Origin: Membranihabitans marinus
GTDB lineage: Bacteria; Bacteroidota; Bacteroidia; Chitinophagales; Saprospiraceae
Reading direction: 5' to 3'
Assembly: GCF_021729155.1 (NCBI RefSeq)
Contig: NZ_JAJQYA010000020.1
Location: 1 to 64,000, forward strand
DNA length: 64,000 nucleotides
Both the position numbers and the translations under genes were made by a program. This document shows positions 45,281-54,483 of the stretch, piece by piece; the first letter of the stretch is position 1; each line of letters starts with the position of its first letter. Under the pieces are notes generated by a model. That model searched no databases. It had not been told where the DNA came from and saw only the letters and a program-made list of their open reading frames with translations.

Positions 45281-46792
45281 ATGAAAAATACGATAAAAAA
45301 AATATTTATGCTATTTGTCCTTTTTGGTGCATTTACGAATTGTACCGATTTGGAGAAAGCACCGGTGGGATTGTTGTCTCCCGAAGGTTTGTTTAATACA
45401 CCAAAAGATGTAGAAATTGCTATTTTTGGAGCCTATTCATGGATCGCATCAGAAAGAATTTACGGTAGACAATTTGTCTCAGCCTTAATGTTGCGAAGTG
45501 ATATGGTTGATATTGGGGATCGCGGTACTCCTGCTGAAAGACAGCAAGTTAACGACTTTAATATGGATGACAACAATGGTATGGTAAGAGCATTTTGGCC
45601 TTATTTTTATCAGACCATAAGTGCTGTAAATGCTGCTATTAGCGGGGGTGAATCGTTGGATACCGATGAGAGTGAAATAAATCCTCTCATTGCAGAAGCA
45701 AGATTTATTAGAGCATTTTGTTATTATCATTTGGTTCGCAATTTTGGAGATGTTCCATATATTGATTATTTCGTAACCAATCCAGAAGCCACTAAGGTAT
45801 TGTCGAAATCACCAGCAAGTGAGGTGTATGCTGGCATTGTAGCAGATCTTCTATATGCCAAGGAGTGGTTGCCTGATATGCAACCCAATGGGATTCGGTC
45901 TAGACCTACAAAGGGATCAGCTGCTTCCTATCTTTCTTCCGTATATCTTACTCAAGGCGATTTTCAGAAGGCCTATGATGAAGCCAAATGGGTCATTGAT
46001 AATAAGTCTCGATTTAATTACGAATTACTCTCTGATTTTCAAGATTTATATGTCGCTGGATCGCCGAATAAAGAAGAACATATCTTTGTTGCCGAATTTG
46101 TGGGACAGCAAGCCGGAGCAGGTGGTGCAGGTGATGATATTATGCCACCCATGACAGGTATTCGAGGTGCGGACGATTTGGGTTGGAGTGTATTGGTTCC
46201 GTCTTTGGAAGTATATAATTCTTGGGACGATAGAGATTATAGAAAGAAAGTTAGTTTTGAAGATTCTGCACTAATAGGTGGGGTTTTAATGCCATATACC
46301 GAGTTTCCAAATACACCGCGCCCACATGTCGCGAAATATCGAAGATATCCAGGTAATGCCAATTCCGATGGTAGATTCTCCGATAATGACTATTCTGCTT
46401 TTAGGTATGCAGAGGTCTTGTTGACGGCAGCTGAAGCATTGACAGAAATTAATGGCCCCACAGAAGAGGCTGTCGGTTATGTCAATGAAATAAGAGCGAG
46501 AGCTAGAAATGCAGCTGGTGTTCAGAATGCTTTCCCTGCCGATCTCAATAATAACTTATCTAAGGAGGAGCTAATTGATGTGATTTTGGAAGAAAGAAGA
46601 TTAGAGTTGGCTTTTGAATTTAAAAGATGGTATGATTTAAAAAGAAGAAATTTAGGGGAAGAAGCCTTTAAAGGACCGAATTCTTTAGAAGTGCACGATA
46701 ATTTTGATCCAAATAGAGACTATTTGATGCCTCTGCCTAGAACAGAACTAGATATCAACCCTAATTTGGGACCACAAAATCAAGGGTATTAG
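45281..46792 (+). CDS. SusD/RagB-family lipoprotein
   Basis: ATG 45281 is chosen because it gives MKNTIKKIFMLFVLFGAFTN followed by lipid Cys21; the TTG upstream adds only a polar stub. The protein has 503 residues with LEKAPVGLLSPEGLFNTPKD, AEARFIRAFCYYHLVRNFGD, FRYAEVLLTAAEALTEINGP and LEERRLELAFEFKRWYDLKR, ending INPNLGPQNQGY. All are standard SusD blocks. It is the lid partner of the STN-containing SusC. A strong terminator follows, so the enzymes downstream are transcribed separately. Confidence 0.93.
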   Translation: MKNTIKKIFMLFVLFGAFTNCTDLEKAPVGLLSPEGLFNTPKDVEIAIFGAYSWIASERIYGRQFVSALMLRSDMVDIGDRGTPAERQQVNDFNMDDNNGMVRAFWPYFYQTISAVNAAISGGESLDTDESEINPLIAEARFIRAFCYYHLVRNFGDVPYIDYFVTNPEATKVLSKSPASEVYAGIVADLLYAKEWLPDMQPNGIRSRPTKGSAASYLSSVYLTQGDFQKAYDEAKWVIDNKSRFNYELLSDFQDLYVAGSPNKEEHIFVAEFVGQQAGAGGAGDDIMPPMTGIRGADDLGWSVLVPSLEVYNSWDDRDYRKKVSFEDSALIGGVLMPYTEFPNTPRPHVAKYRRYPGNANSDGRFSDNDYSAFRYAEVLLTAAEALTEINGPTEEAVGYVNEIRARARNAAGVQNAFPADLNNNLSKEELIDVILEERRLELAFEFKRWYDLKRRNLGEEAFKGPNSLEVHDNFDPNRDYLMPLPRTELDINPNLGPQNQGY

Positions 46793-47316
46793 GATAATAT
46801 ATTATTGTTTGATTTAAGATTGTTTAAAAAAGGACTTGTGATTATTCGCAAGTCCTTTTTTTTAATTCCATATGGATTTGGTATAAATCACTTAAAACTA
46901 TAATCGTATTTTGAGGTGATAATATATGGATCTTACCTTTTTTATTCCCATAATAGTGACAAAGAGAATGATTTACAATTTTATTAATTCCATGCGTTTG
47001 TAAACTTTTTACTATTCTCTATGCGAATGGCTAATTCCTATAACTGTAAGTATTAATTTATTATTGATTTTATAAAAATTATTTGATGTGAAAATAATTT
47101 TTAAACTTAGCCCGATGAATTATATGGTCATAAATCGATGGTTTTGACAATATAATATTGGCGTTTATTTTGTCATAGCCTGCTGATGTTTTGTCGATGG
47201 GTAATCATTAAAAAAATGATGTATTAGTGGTGCAAAGGTTTTCTATAACTATGCAAGGTTGGTATTTTGTTATTGTAATCATTTAAATTTCAAGAATTTA
47301 ACTAAAATATAATTGT
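46793..47316. other. Intergenic region with terminator and probable promoter
   Basis: The first 70 bp hold the SusD terminator. The remaining roughly 450 bp are AT-rich and must carry the promoter of the sialidase-like/sulfatase unit. No palindromic operator or coding frame was recognised. Confidence 0.4.
46826..46863 (+). terminator. Terminator after SusD
   Basis: The stem AAAAAGGACTTG / CAAGTCCTTTTT (46826-46837 or so, 46849-46860) has a 10-nt loop and a T-run, usable on both strands. It lies about 35 bp after the SusD stop. Confidence 0.85.
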
Positions 47317-48492
47317 ATGCGGAATCTTTTATTTTTAATATTAATCGGATTAATGTGCTCTTTAACTGTTGAAGGACAAAAATTAGATAAAACTTTAGTC
47401 CCAGGAACAGTGGTTACCCACAGTCCACAATCTTCAGGTAAATACATTGGCTCTCCGAGTATTGCGATTTTGCCGAATGGACATTATGTGGCCTCTCATG
47501 ATTTTTTTGGACCCAAATCCAATGAACATGAAAGTGCTACTTCTAGAATATTTCTATCTAAAAACAAAGGTAGAACATGGACTCAAGTCGCGGAATTTGG
47601 CGATGCTTTTTGGTCTAAATTGTTTGTACACAACGGAGATTTGTATTTTTTAGGTACTCATAAACACCACGGCAACACTTTGTTGAGAAAGTCAACTGAT
47701 GGTGGAAAAACTTGGACCAAGCCCACAGACAAAAACAACGGCCTGCTTATGGAGGGTGAATATCACTGCGCGCCTATGCAGATATTGATACACAATGGTC
47801 GCCTGTGGAGGGCAATGGAAAGTGCCATGGGAACGCCCAAAAAGTGGGGGAAAAGATATGGCACCTTTATGATGTCCATTCCTGTAGACGCCGATTTATT
47901 GAAAGCCGATAATTGGACGAAGAGTAATATATTATATAGAGATTCTACTTATCTCAATGGCAACTTTGGTGGCTGGATAGAAGGCAATGCAGTTGTGGGA
48001 CCAGACGATCAAATATACAATATTTTGAGAGTGGACGATCGATCTACCATTGAAGAAAAGGCAGCTTTTGTTAAGATTTCTAACGATGGGAAAACGGCCA
48101 CATTTGATAAAAATACAGGTTTTAAACCCTTTCCTGGTGGATCTAAGAAATTTCTAATTCGATACGATGAAGAAACGAAATTGTATTGGATGATAACCAA
48201 TCAAGTTCCAGAGGACATCAAGAAGCATAAAGCCAATATGAATCCCGCTAAAGTGAGAAACAACTTAGCTCTTATGTATTCAAAGGATTTGGTCAATTGG
48301 GACTTGGATAGAATCTTACTCTTCCACAAAGACATTGGTCATCACGGTTTTCAGTATATCGATTGGCAGTTTGAGGGCGATGATATTATTTATTTATCGC
48401 GTACGGCATATGATGATGGTTTAGGTGGTGCGCACAATAATCACGACGCCAACTTTTTGACCTTTCACAGAATTAAAAATTTTAGAAAGTAG
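47317..48492 (+). CDS. Sialidase-fold (BNR/Asp-box) exported protein, putative glycoside hydrolase
   Basis: This protein has 391 residues with a signal peptide ending TVEGQ. It has a six-bladed-propeller look with Asp boxes SKNKGRTW and STDGGKTW, and GSPSIAILPNGHYVASHDFF as first blade. Tyr/His/Glu-rich sites (EGEYHCAPMQIL, WRAMESAMG) could form an active site. The exact enzyme family is uncertain: exo-sialidase-like proteins without sialic acid activity are common in marine PULs. It is 4 nt ahead of the sulfatase gene, so the two are co-translated and probably act on the same glycan. Confidence 0.75.
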   Translation: MRNLLFLILIGLMCSLTVEGQKLDKTLVPGTVVTHSPQSSGKYIGSPSIAILPNGHYVASHDFFGPKSNEHESATSRIFLSKNKGRTWTQVAEFGDAFWSKLFVHNGDLYFLGTHKHHGNTLLRKSTDGGKTWTKPTDKNNGLLMEGEYHCAPMQILIHNGRLWRAMESAMGTPKKWGKRYGTFMMSIPVDADLLKADNWTKSNILYRDSTYLNGNFGGWIEGNAVVGPDDQIYNILRVDDRSTIEEKAAFVKISNDGKTATFDKNTGFKPFPGGSKKFLIRYDEETKLYWMITNQVPEDIKKHKANMNPAKVRNNLALMYSKDLVNWDLDRILLFHKDIGHHGFQYIDWQFEGDDIIYLSRTAYDDGLGGAHNNHDANFLTFHRIKNFRK

Positions 48493-48496
48493 AACT

Positions 48497-49951
48497 ATGA
48501 AATTTTTCTATTTTTTCTGTGCTTTAGTTCTCTGGGGCTGTAATTCAACGGTTGAAAATAAACCCAATATTGTGTTTATTTTTACCGATGATCAAGCTTC
48601 ATGGACCATTAATGGCTTGGGGAATGACCAAGCTTATACTCCTCATATCGATCAATTGATTGCTGAAGGAGGTGTTTTTGAAAATGCTTTTGTGACCACT
48701 CCTGTATGCAGCCCTTCACGTGCCAGTTTGATGACGGGGCAGTACGCCACGGAGCTGGGAATATTGGATTTTATCCCCCATCCACGGCATCGTTTATTCG
48801 ACCCCAATCATGAAGTAGGTCTCGATTCTTCTAACACTACTTTTGCAGAACTTATTCAAAAAAATGGCTATACCACCGGCTTAGTGGGGAAATACCATTT
48901 AGGGGATTGGACCCGATCGGATGACAAGCGACATCATCCCCTCAATCAAGGATTTGATTATTTTATGGGTTTGACTGGGGGCGGAGAAAGTCCAGTTAAT
49001 CCTGTTTTGGAAAAGGATGGGGTTATTGATACCATAAAGGGATTGACTACGGATATTTTGACCGATCACGCACTGTCTTTTATTGATGCCAATAAGGATG
49101 ATCCTTTTCTTTTATGTCTCAATTATCGAGCCCCACATTCCAAATGGCTGCCAGTAGCGGAAGAAGATTGGGCGCCCTATGAAAACTTAGATCCCGTTAT
49201 TCCCAATCCGGATTTTCCCGATTTAAATGTAGAAAAGGTTAAAAGGAAAATGAAGGAATATCTTGCTTCTGTTTCTGGAGTCGATCGCAATGTAGGGAGA
49301 GTATTGGAGCAATTGAAGCAGTTGGGATTGGAAGAAAATACCATCGTTATATTTACCTCTGACCACGGTTACAATATGGGACACAATGGGATAGAACATA
49401 AGGGCAATGGATATTGGATTCTAAACACACCGAGACCTGCAACAGAAAATTTAGCTAAAAACTCAAGACCGAATCTATACGACCATTCATTAAGGGTGCC
49501 AGCGATAGTCAAGTGGCCCAATGTAATCAAGCCCGGCCTCAAGATAAAGGAAACCCAGTCTAATTTGGATTGGTTTCCCACTTTGTTGGAAATGACTCAA
49601 ACGGATTTGCCCAAGGATAAGATCATACGAGGGAAGAGTGTATTGCCTTTGTTGAAAGGAGAGAAAGTAGAGGATTGGAGCAACGACTTTTATGCTGAAT
49701 ACAGCATGATTAATTATAGTACTGCTTATATGAGGTCTTATCGAAGTCCAGAATGGAAATTAATTGTAGATTTTAAAGATACGATGAGAAATGAATTATA
49801 CCATTTAGAAGAAGATCCTGAAGAAAATCATAATCTCTATGATTCAGACTTACCTGAAGTAGTGAATCAGAAGAGAATATTAAAGAAAAAAATCATGGAT
49901 CAAATGACTTTAATCGACGATGTTTTATTATTAACCCTTCATGAACATTGA
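48497..49951 (+). CDS. Sulfatase lipoprotein (fGly type)
   Basis: This protein has 484 residues with lipobox ALVLWGC (Cys15). The core begins PNIVFIFTDDQ. The signature CSPSRASLMTGQ has the modifiable Cys at residue 71. GKYHLGDW and FTSDHGYNMGHNG complete the metal site, and a C-terminal subdomain has DLPKDKIIRGKSVLPLLKGE. The Asp-His (TSDHG) variant and NMGHNG are seen in sulfatases acting on carbohydrate sulfates. It overlaps the transcription unit of the sialidase-like gene (4-nt gap). Confidence 0.92.
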   Translation: MKFFYFFCALVLWGCNSTVENKPNIVFIFTDDQASWTINGLGNDQAYTPHIDQLIAEGGVFENAFVTTPVCSPSRASLMTGQYATELGILDFIPHPRHRLFDPNHEVGLDSSNTTFAELIQKNGYTTGLVGKYHLGDWTRSDDKRHHPLNQGFDYFMGLTGGGESPVNPVLEKDGVIDTIKGLTTDILTDHALSFIDANKDDPFLLCLNYRAPHSKWLPVAEEDWAPYENLDPVIPNPDFPDLNVEKVKRKMKEYLASVSGVDRNVGRVLEQLKQLGLEENTIVIFTSDHGYNMGHNGIEHKGNGYWILNTPRPATENLAKNSRPNLYDHSLRVPAIVKWPNVIKPGLKIKETQSNLDWFPTLLEMTQTDLPKDKIIRGKSVLPLLKGEKVEDWSNDFYAEYSMINYSTAYMRSYRSPEWKLIVDFKDTMRNELYHLEEDPEENHNLYDSDLPEVVNQKRILKKKIMDQMTLIDDVLLLTLHEH

Positions 49952-50159
49952 TATCTATATATTATGTAGTCAGGGAATATTCCATTTATTAGTAGAAGGG
50001 GTTAGAAAAATTTTTACTATTATTATTGAGTAATCACATTGTAATTGATGGAGGTGTATTGTGGTTTATGAATATAAAATTTATATTCACTGATGTTGGG
50101 CAAATTTTTGGTGTTCATACACAAGAATTATATCTTCGGTGATTTTAAATACAACAATA

Positions 50160-51566
50160 ATGAAGAGATTTTCCCAATTTTCCTTTTGCCTAATACTGTG
50201 TATTTGTTTGTCAATCAGTAATGGTTTTACTCAGCAAAATTCCTCCAACATAGAAATCGACGGTTACAAGGGAATATGGTTTACTTTGGGACAGTTTTCA
50301 GATTATGGAGATAAGTATTCTGGGGGTTTGGGCACCTATACAGCTAAGCATTCACCCTTGGCCATATATGCGGAAGAAGTAAACAAGACGTTTTTTGTAT
50401 ATGGCGGTACCACTGGGCCCTATGATCGATATCTTTTGTGTATGATCGGAAGTTTTGATCATCAAACAGGAATGGTGTCCAAGCCACGAGTAGTTTACGA
50501 CAAAAATAGTGTGGATGATCCACATGACAATCCGTCTTTGGCTATCGATGACGATGGATATCTATGGGTCTTTGTCAGTGGTCGGGGAAAAACTAGACCA
50601 GGCTTTAAGTATCGCAGCGATCAACCTTATTCTATTACTTCCTTTACACAAATAACCGAAGAAGAAATGACTTATCCTCAGCCAAAATATGTTTCGGGTA
50701 AAGGGTTTTTAAATCTATTTACCAAATATACAGGGATTAGAGAATTGTATTTTGAGACTTCAATCGATGGTCGCACATGGTCTGATGATCAGGCATTGGC
50801 TTCTATTAAAAGAAGTGGTGATACTAGAAGTGGTCACTATCAAATGAGTGGTCAATGGGGAAACAAAGTCGGTTTCTTTTGCAATTGGCACCCCAATGGC
50901 AATGTAGATTTGCGCACGAATTTATATTATATGGAAACCGTTGATATGGGGAAGACTTGGAAGACGATTGATGGTCAAGTCCTAGATTTACCGATACGAG
51001 ATTTGAAAAGTCCTACCTTGGTTGGTGATTTTTTCAGCCTTGGAGAAAATGTATATTTAAAGGATATGGATTATGATAGTCAAGGGAGACCTATTGGTTT
51101 GTTTGTGCATGGTAAAGGGCATCAGCCAGGACCTCTTAATGGACCTAGGACGTGGTCTGTAGTTTATTGGAATGGTCAAGATTGGGAAACCCATCATATT
51201 ACTACTTCAGATCACAATTACGATATGGGGAGCTTATGGATATCAGACGATGAGTGGATGGTCGTAGGGCCAACAGAAAACACCCCTCAACAATGGGGTG
51301 GTGGCGGAGAAATCGTTATGTGGAAATCTAAAAATAAAGGTCAGTCTTGGCAGCGAGTAAAACAGGTAACCAAAAATAGCCAGCGCAATCACAATTATGT
51401 AAGGCGGGTAGTCAATGGGCAGTCTCCATTTATGTACTTTTGGGCCGATGGAAATCCGAATCGTATGACTGAATCCCTTATGTATTTTGGTGATGAAGAA
51501 GGACAAGTTTGGCAATTGCCCTATGATATGCATAAGGATGAGCAGACTCCAGTGAGTGTCAAATAA
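50160..51566 (+). CDS. BNR-4 family exported protein, possible polysaccharide lyase or glycosidase
   Basis: ATG 50160 is preferred, giving signal peptide MKRFSQFSFCLILCICLSIS, ending NGFTQ. The protein has 468 residues. Blocks are DGYKGIWFTLGQFSDYGDKY, YDRYLLCMIGSFDHQTGMV, DDPHDNPSLAIDDDGYLWVF and GHYQMSGQWGNKVGFFCNWH, which fit the BNR_4 group that contains ulvan-lyase-like and related carbohydrate-active propellers. The conserved His (HDNP, CNWHP) and Tyr/Arg residues are candidate catalytic sites. Substrate cannot be set from sequence alone. A VOC gene follows 12 nt later. Confidence 0.75.
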   Translation: MKRFSQFSFCLILCICLSISNGFTQQNSSNIEIDGYKGIWFTLGQFSDYGDKYSGGLGTYTAKHSPLAIYAEEVNKTFFVYGGTTGPYDRYLLCMIGSFDHQTGMVSKPRVVYDKNSVDDPHDNPSLAIDDDGYLWVFVSGRGKTRPGFKYRSDQPYSITSFTQITEEEMTYPQPKYVSGKGFLNLFTKYTGIRELYFETSIDGRTWSDDQALASIKRSGDTRSGHYQMSGQWGNKVGFFCNWHPNGNVDLRTNLYYMETVDMGKTWKTIDGQVLDLPIRDLKSPTLVGDFFSLGENVYLKDMDYDSQGRPIGLFVHGKGHQPGPLNGPRTWSVVYWNGQDWETHHITTSDHNYDMGSLWISDDEWMVVGPTENTPQQWGGGGEIVMWKSKNKGQSWQRVKQVTKNSQRNHNYVRRVVNGQSPFMYFWADGNPNRMTESLMYFGDEEGQVWQLPYDMHKDEQTPVSVK

Positions 51567-51578
51567 AAATATAGGTTA

Positions 51579-51965
51579 ATGAAAATAGAACACTTTGCTT
51601 TAAATGTACCTGAGCCATTGGCATTAGTTCAGTGGTACGTAGCCCATTTGGGATTATCTGTGCAATCGTCTATGGATAGTCCTCCATACATGCATTTTTT
51701 AATGGATGATAGTGGTCAAGTAATGGTGGAGGTGTATCGAAGGACTGATGCTGATATTCTCGATTTTAATGAGTTAAATCCTCTAACAGTACATTTGGCT
51801 TTTGTATCTGATGATCCGAGTGCCGACAAAGAACGATTGTTAAATGCCGGTGCAACAGAGATAAGTGATGATGTATTGGCAGATGGAAGTCGATTGGTAA
51901 TGTTAAAAGATCCTTGGGGTGTGGCTCTTCAGCTCTGTAAGCGAGCGGTTCCCAAAATAGTTTGA
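51579..51965 (+). CDS. VOC-superfamily (glyoxalase-like) protein
   Basis: This protein has 128 residues with no export signal. Two babab repeats carry candidate metal ligands: MKIEHFALNVPEP (His5), GQVMVEVYRRT (Glu), LTVHLAFVSDD (His) and GVALQLCKRA (Gln). This is the vicinal oxygen chelate fold used by glyoxalases, dioxygenases and epimerases. In carbohydrate loci such small VOC proteins may process an unusual sugar or aldehyde in the cytoplasm. Precise activity is unknown. Confidence 0.85.
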   Translation: MKIEHFALNVPEPLALVQWYVAHLGLSVQSSMDSPPYMHFLMDDSGQVMVEVYRRTDADILDFNELNPLTVHLAFVSDDPSADKERLLNAGATEISDDVLADGSRLVMLKDPWGVALQLCKRAVPKIV

Positions 51966-52144
51966 TCGATATCAATAGTTTGTTCTTGTTTCAACTCCAT
52001 CATTATGCTTTGAGAAGGGCAATTCAAATTATTCATTTAAAACATCCACAAATGTTTGTTGAATAGTCTGGAAAAAAGATTTCAAAAGTTGAACAGGCTA
52101 TTTCGCTTACTTGTTTGATATAAAGTATTAAAGACATCTTATGT

Positions 52145-52160
52145 CCCCCGCCGGCGGGGG
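52145..52160. repeat. GC-rich perfect palindrome
   Basis: CCCCCGCCGGCGGGGG is a perfect 16-bp palindrome in otherwise AT-rich DNA and is followed by TTAGGGGGTGGATG. It resembles mobile or REP-type repeats and could act as a transcription barrier downstream of the VOC gene. Confidence 0.6.
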
Positions 52161-52187
52161 TTAGGGGGTGGATGTAAAGCATTATTT

Positions 52188-52233
52188 TCTATCCAAATGT
52201 GTATAGTCGCATCAACCTCGTCAATACGATTAA
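52188..52233 (+). repeat. 46-bp direct repeat, copy 1
   Basis: Begins TCTATCCAAATGTGTATAGT and ends ATACGATTAA. It differs from copy 2 at one position (A versus G near the end). The region 5' of it is also weakly similar between copies. Confidence 0.8.
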
Positions 52234-52401
52234 GAACTTCCTAAGCTGAAAAACGCAGAGTTGTAAAACCAATTTTTTTTAAAAGTAGATCTCTATTGAT
52301 TATAAGCGATCTATAAATTAGTAATAGGATTAAAATCAACTAGTCAATCTAATACAGGATTATTAATTAAAACAGTAAGCTTTTTTTAGGACGCGTCATT
52401 C

Positions 52402-52447
52402 TCTATCCAAATGTGTATAGTCGCATCAACCTCGTCAATGCGATTAA
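52402..52447 (+). repeat. 46-bp direct repeat, copy 2
   Basis: Same core as copy 1, 214 bp downstream, one mismatch. On the minus strand both copies encode the same short peptide frame (RIDEVDATIHIWIEN), perhaps the relic of a repeated coding segment or of a mobile repeat end. Confidence 0.8.
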
Positions 52448-52511
52448 TACGAATTACGTTTATAATTGATAAGCTCACCCACCCACGACACGGGGGGCGT
52501 GGTGCCCTCGT

Positions 52512-52534
52512 TGAAGGTAGATTTACTACCTTCA
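52512..52534. repeat. Small hairpin in the repeat cluster
   Basis: TGAAGGTAG / CTACCTTCA, a 9-bp perfect stem with loop ATTTA. No T-run follows, so it is not a standard terminator. Confidence 0.5.
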
Positions 52535-52571
52535 GTACTTCGTATTTTACTCGGTTATCTTTCGATTTATT

Positions 52572-52599
52572 GTAGAGATGCAATGCATTGCGTCTCTAC
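52572..52599. repeat. 28-bp near-perfect palindrome (REP/MITE-like)
   Basis: The element starts GTAGAGATGCAATG and ends CATTGCGTCTCTAC, self-complementary at 26 of 28 positions. GTAGAGACGC...GCGTCTCTAC palindromes are widespread dispersed repeats in several bacterial phyla, so this is probably a small mobile repeat. Confidence 0.7.
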
Positions 52600-52644
52600 G
52601 TCGGCAGAATTTATTGGTAATATCTCGTTCCATGTCGGAGACAA

Positions 52645-54480
52645 TTACCAGCCACCGCCGCCACCACCGCCGCCTCCGCCACCGGAGAATCCACCACCTC
52701 CACTGCCACTTGAGGATTTGGGAGCTGCTGTCGATACGGCTGAACTAAACTGACTGCTGATGTTATGTATTTGATTGATATTGCCACTATACCAAACAGG
52801 GTGATAGGTATTGTTCTCAATGGCTTTGGCCAAAACATCTTTAAATTTCTTGGCCCATTTATTCTCGACCCCAAGTGCGATGGCATAGGGAAGGTATTTT
52901 TCAAAAAGTTCTGGTGTTTGTTCTGGTGGGGTAAAAAACTCGAGCAATGCTTTTTCTGATTTTTCGAGATATAGCTTAAAACCTTTTATTTCTGCTGTGG
53001 TTTTCTGACCTTTTTCGGTGGGTGCAACGATTAATAATTGATATACACCTAAGACGATAGAGGAAATTCCAAAGAGGATTCCCACCGTCATTGAATTGGT
53101 TATATGATAAGGTACACTTGTGACAAATCCAGTAAAGACAACGACGACAATTAAGGTCATCGGTAGGATAATAAGCCACTTATACCATTTGCGAATTAAG
53201 TAGGGAATACTGGTAATGATATAGGCGATAAAGGCAAATAAAAAAGTAAAAAAAAACGCAAACAACCTGTTTTTGACCATTAAATTGGTTTGAAAACTAA
53301 AACATATACTCACCATAATAGCTAGTAGTAAACAGGCTATTATAATGTATTTCCAATTGTATCGATAGTAATCTTTGAGCGGATTTTGACTCTTGAGGGT
53401 GGATTGGAAATTACTTAGGGCTGATTGATACCTTGAATAATTTCCTTTTTTTAAAGTATATACTTGACTTCTTATAAACAGCCGATCGACAAAGGCCGCT
53501 TCTTCTGGGAATAATTCAATGTCATCGGAGACTTTAGTAAAGGTGAATTTCTTTTTGTGATTTTCGATTTTTATGCTTCCCTTTACGGCAGCACTTACTA
53601 ATGTAGCTGAGATACTGTCGTTGTTTATATGATGATTGAGAATATAATTCATGGCTGATGGGCTGAGGTCAGCAGGTGGATCCCATCGGGGAACAATAGC
53701 TCTTTCAGCAGGATCTTGGCCTACCTTTTGCCACCATCGATAGGCGAATAATGAAAATAGCGCCAATGAAAGAATAAATAATCCAATATTCAATGATGAA
53801 AATACCGATTGGGTTTTGAATTCATCGGTAACAAATCCCTTAGGCCAGGCCACGGCGAAGGTTGCGCCTTCAAATGGCGTTAATCCCTGTTTGCTCTTCA
53901 AAATTACGGTTGAGTTATCAGATCCAGTGGTCAGACTACATTGGTCGTCAGTAGACCCAGCACTGCCGGTATAACAACTGCCTTGTAGAAATGTGGCTCC
54001 CGATGGCAGATGGATGGTCGCCGAATACTGATTGATGGGGAAGAGCCAAAAATGGCCTATAACATTCCAATACAATTCGTCGTATTCCTCAAAAAATGAT
54101 ATTTGGTTTTCAGATTTATACGATATTTCATAAGTGTACACTCCAGGGTCTAGCAAGACATCTTTGTCTCCAATGTAGACTTTGAGCTCTTGGCCATTTT
54201 TTTCGGTGTGAAATGGCTCTGATTTTCCATCTTTTTTAATGCTTTGAATCCGAATAGGAGTAGGCTCAGATACATTATTGGCATTGGGGCGACTAATGGG
54301 AAAATTTCTATAAATCCCCCGCCTAATTTCATTACCCTCAGATCTGATGGTAATTTTTTCCGTTACTTCAATATTGTTTTTTGTGCCTATAAGTATGTCT
54401 ACATCGTATGAGAGAATTTCTTCTTGGGCAGTTAGCTGCCAGGAAAGACCAATTAAGATGTAAAATATAAGGTAGCGCAT
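52645..54480 (-). CDS. DUF2207 membrane protein with Gly-rich C-terminus
   Basis: This protein has 611 residues with a signal peptide ending SWQLTAQ. The N-terminal DUF2207 domain starts ILSYDVDILIGTKNNIEVTE and continues ITIRSEGNEIRRGIYRNFPI. A membrane helix lies at LNIGLFILSLALFSLFAYRW. Helical cytoplasmic parts follow, with further membrane helices (YIIIACLLLAIMVSICFSF, LIILPMTLIVVVVFTGFVT). The end is SSGSGGGGFSGGGG and more Gly to a final Trp. This Gly-rich tail is family-typical. It sits 3 nt after the LemA gene, and LemA-DUF2207 pairs are common. The role is unknown; envelope maintenance is often suggested. Confidence 0.88.
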   Translation of the reverse strand: MRYLIFYILIGLSWQLTAQEEILSYDVDILIGTKNNIEVTEKITIRSEGNEIRRGIYRNFPISRPNANNVSEPTPIRIQSIKKDGKSEPFHTEKNGQELKVYIGDKDVLLDPGVYTYEISYKSENQISFFEEYDELYWNVIGHFWLFPINQYSATIHLPSGATFLQGSCYTGSAGSTDDQCSLTTGSDNSTVILKSKQGLTPFEGATFAVAWPKGFVTDEFKTQSVFSSLNIGLFILSLALFSLFAYRWWQKVGQDPAERAIVPRWDPPADLSPSAMNYILNHHINNDSISATLVSAAVKGSIKIENHKKKFTFTKVSDDIELFPEEAAFVDRLFIRSQVYTLKKGNYSRYQSALSNFQSTLKSQNPLKDYYRYNWKYIIIACLLLAIMVSICFSFQTNLMVKNRLFAFFFTFLFAFIAYIITSIPYLIRKWYKWLIILPMTLIVVVVFTGFVTSVPYHITNSMTVGILFGISSIVLGVYQLLIVAPTEKGQKTTAEIKGFKLYLEKSEKALLEFFTPPEQTPELFEKYLPYAIALGVENKWAKKFKDVLAKAIENNTYHPVWYSGNINQIHNISSQFSSAVSTAAPKSSSGSGGGGFSGGGGGGGGGGGW

Positions 54481-54483
54481 AGT

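Larger units (their letters stand above)
51966..52644. other. Gene-free region packed with repeats and palindromes
   Basis: About 680 bp without a credible gene. It holds a GC-rich perfect palindrome, two copies of a 46-bp repeat, a 9-bp hairpin and a 28-bp near-palindrome, each listed separately. A minus-strand frame of 65 codons (52386-52583) simply reads through these repeats. Confidence 0.6.

Noticed and set aside
52386-52583. 65-codon minus-strand frame through the repeat cluster
   Set aside because: It consists of the 46-bp repeat and palindrome sequence read as codons, with no start signal or family similarity.
52466-52753. Plus-strand proline-rich frame
   Set aside because: It is the mirror of the Gly-rich C-terminal codons of the DUF2207 gene and has no independent support.
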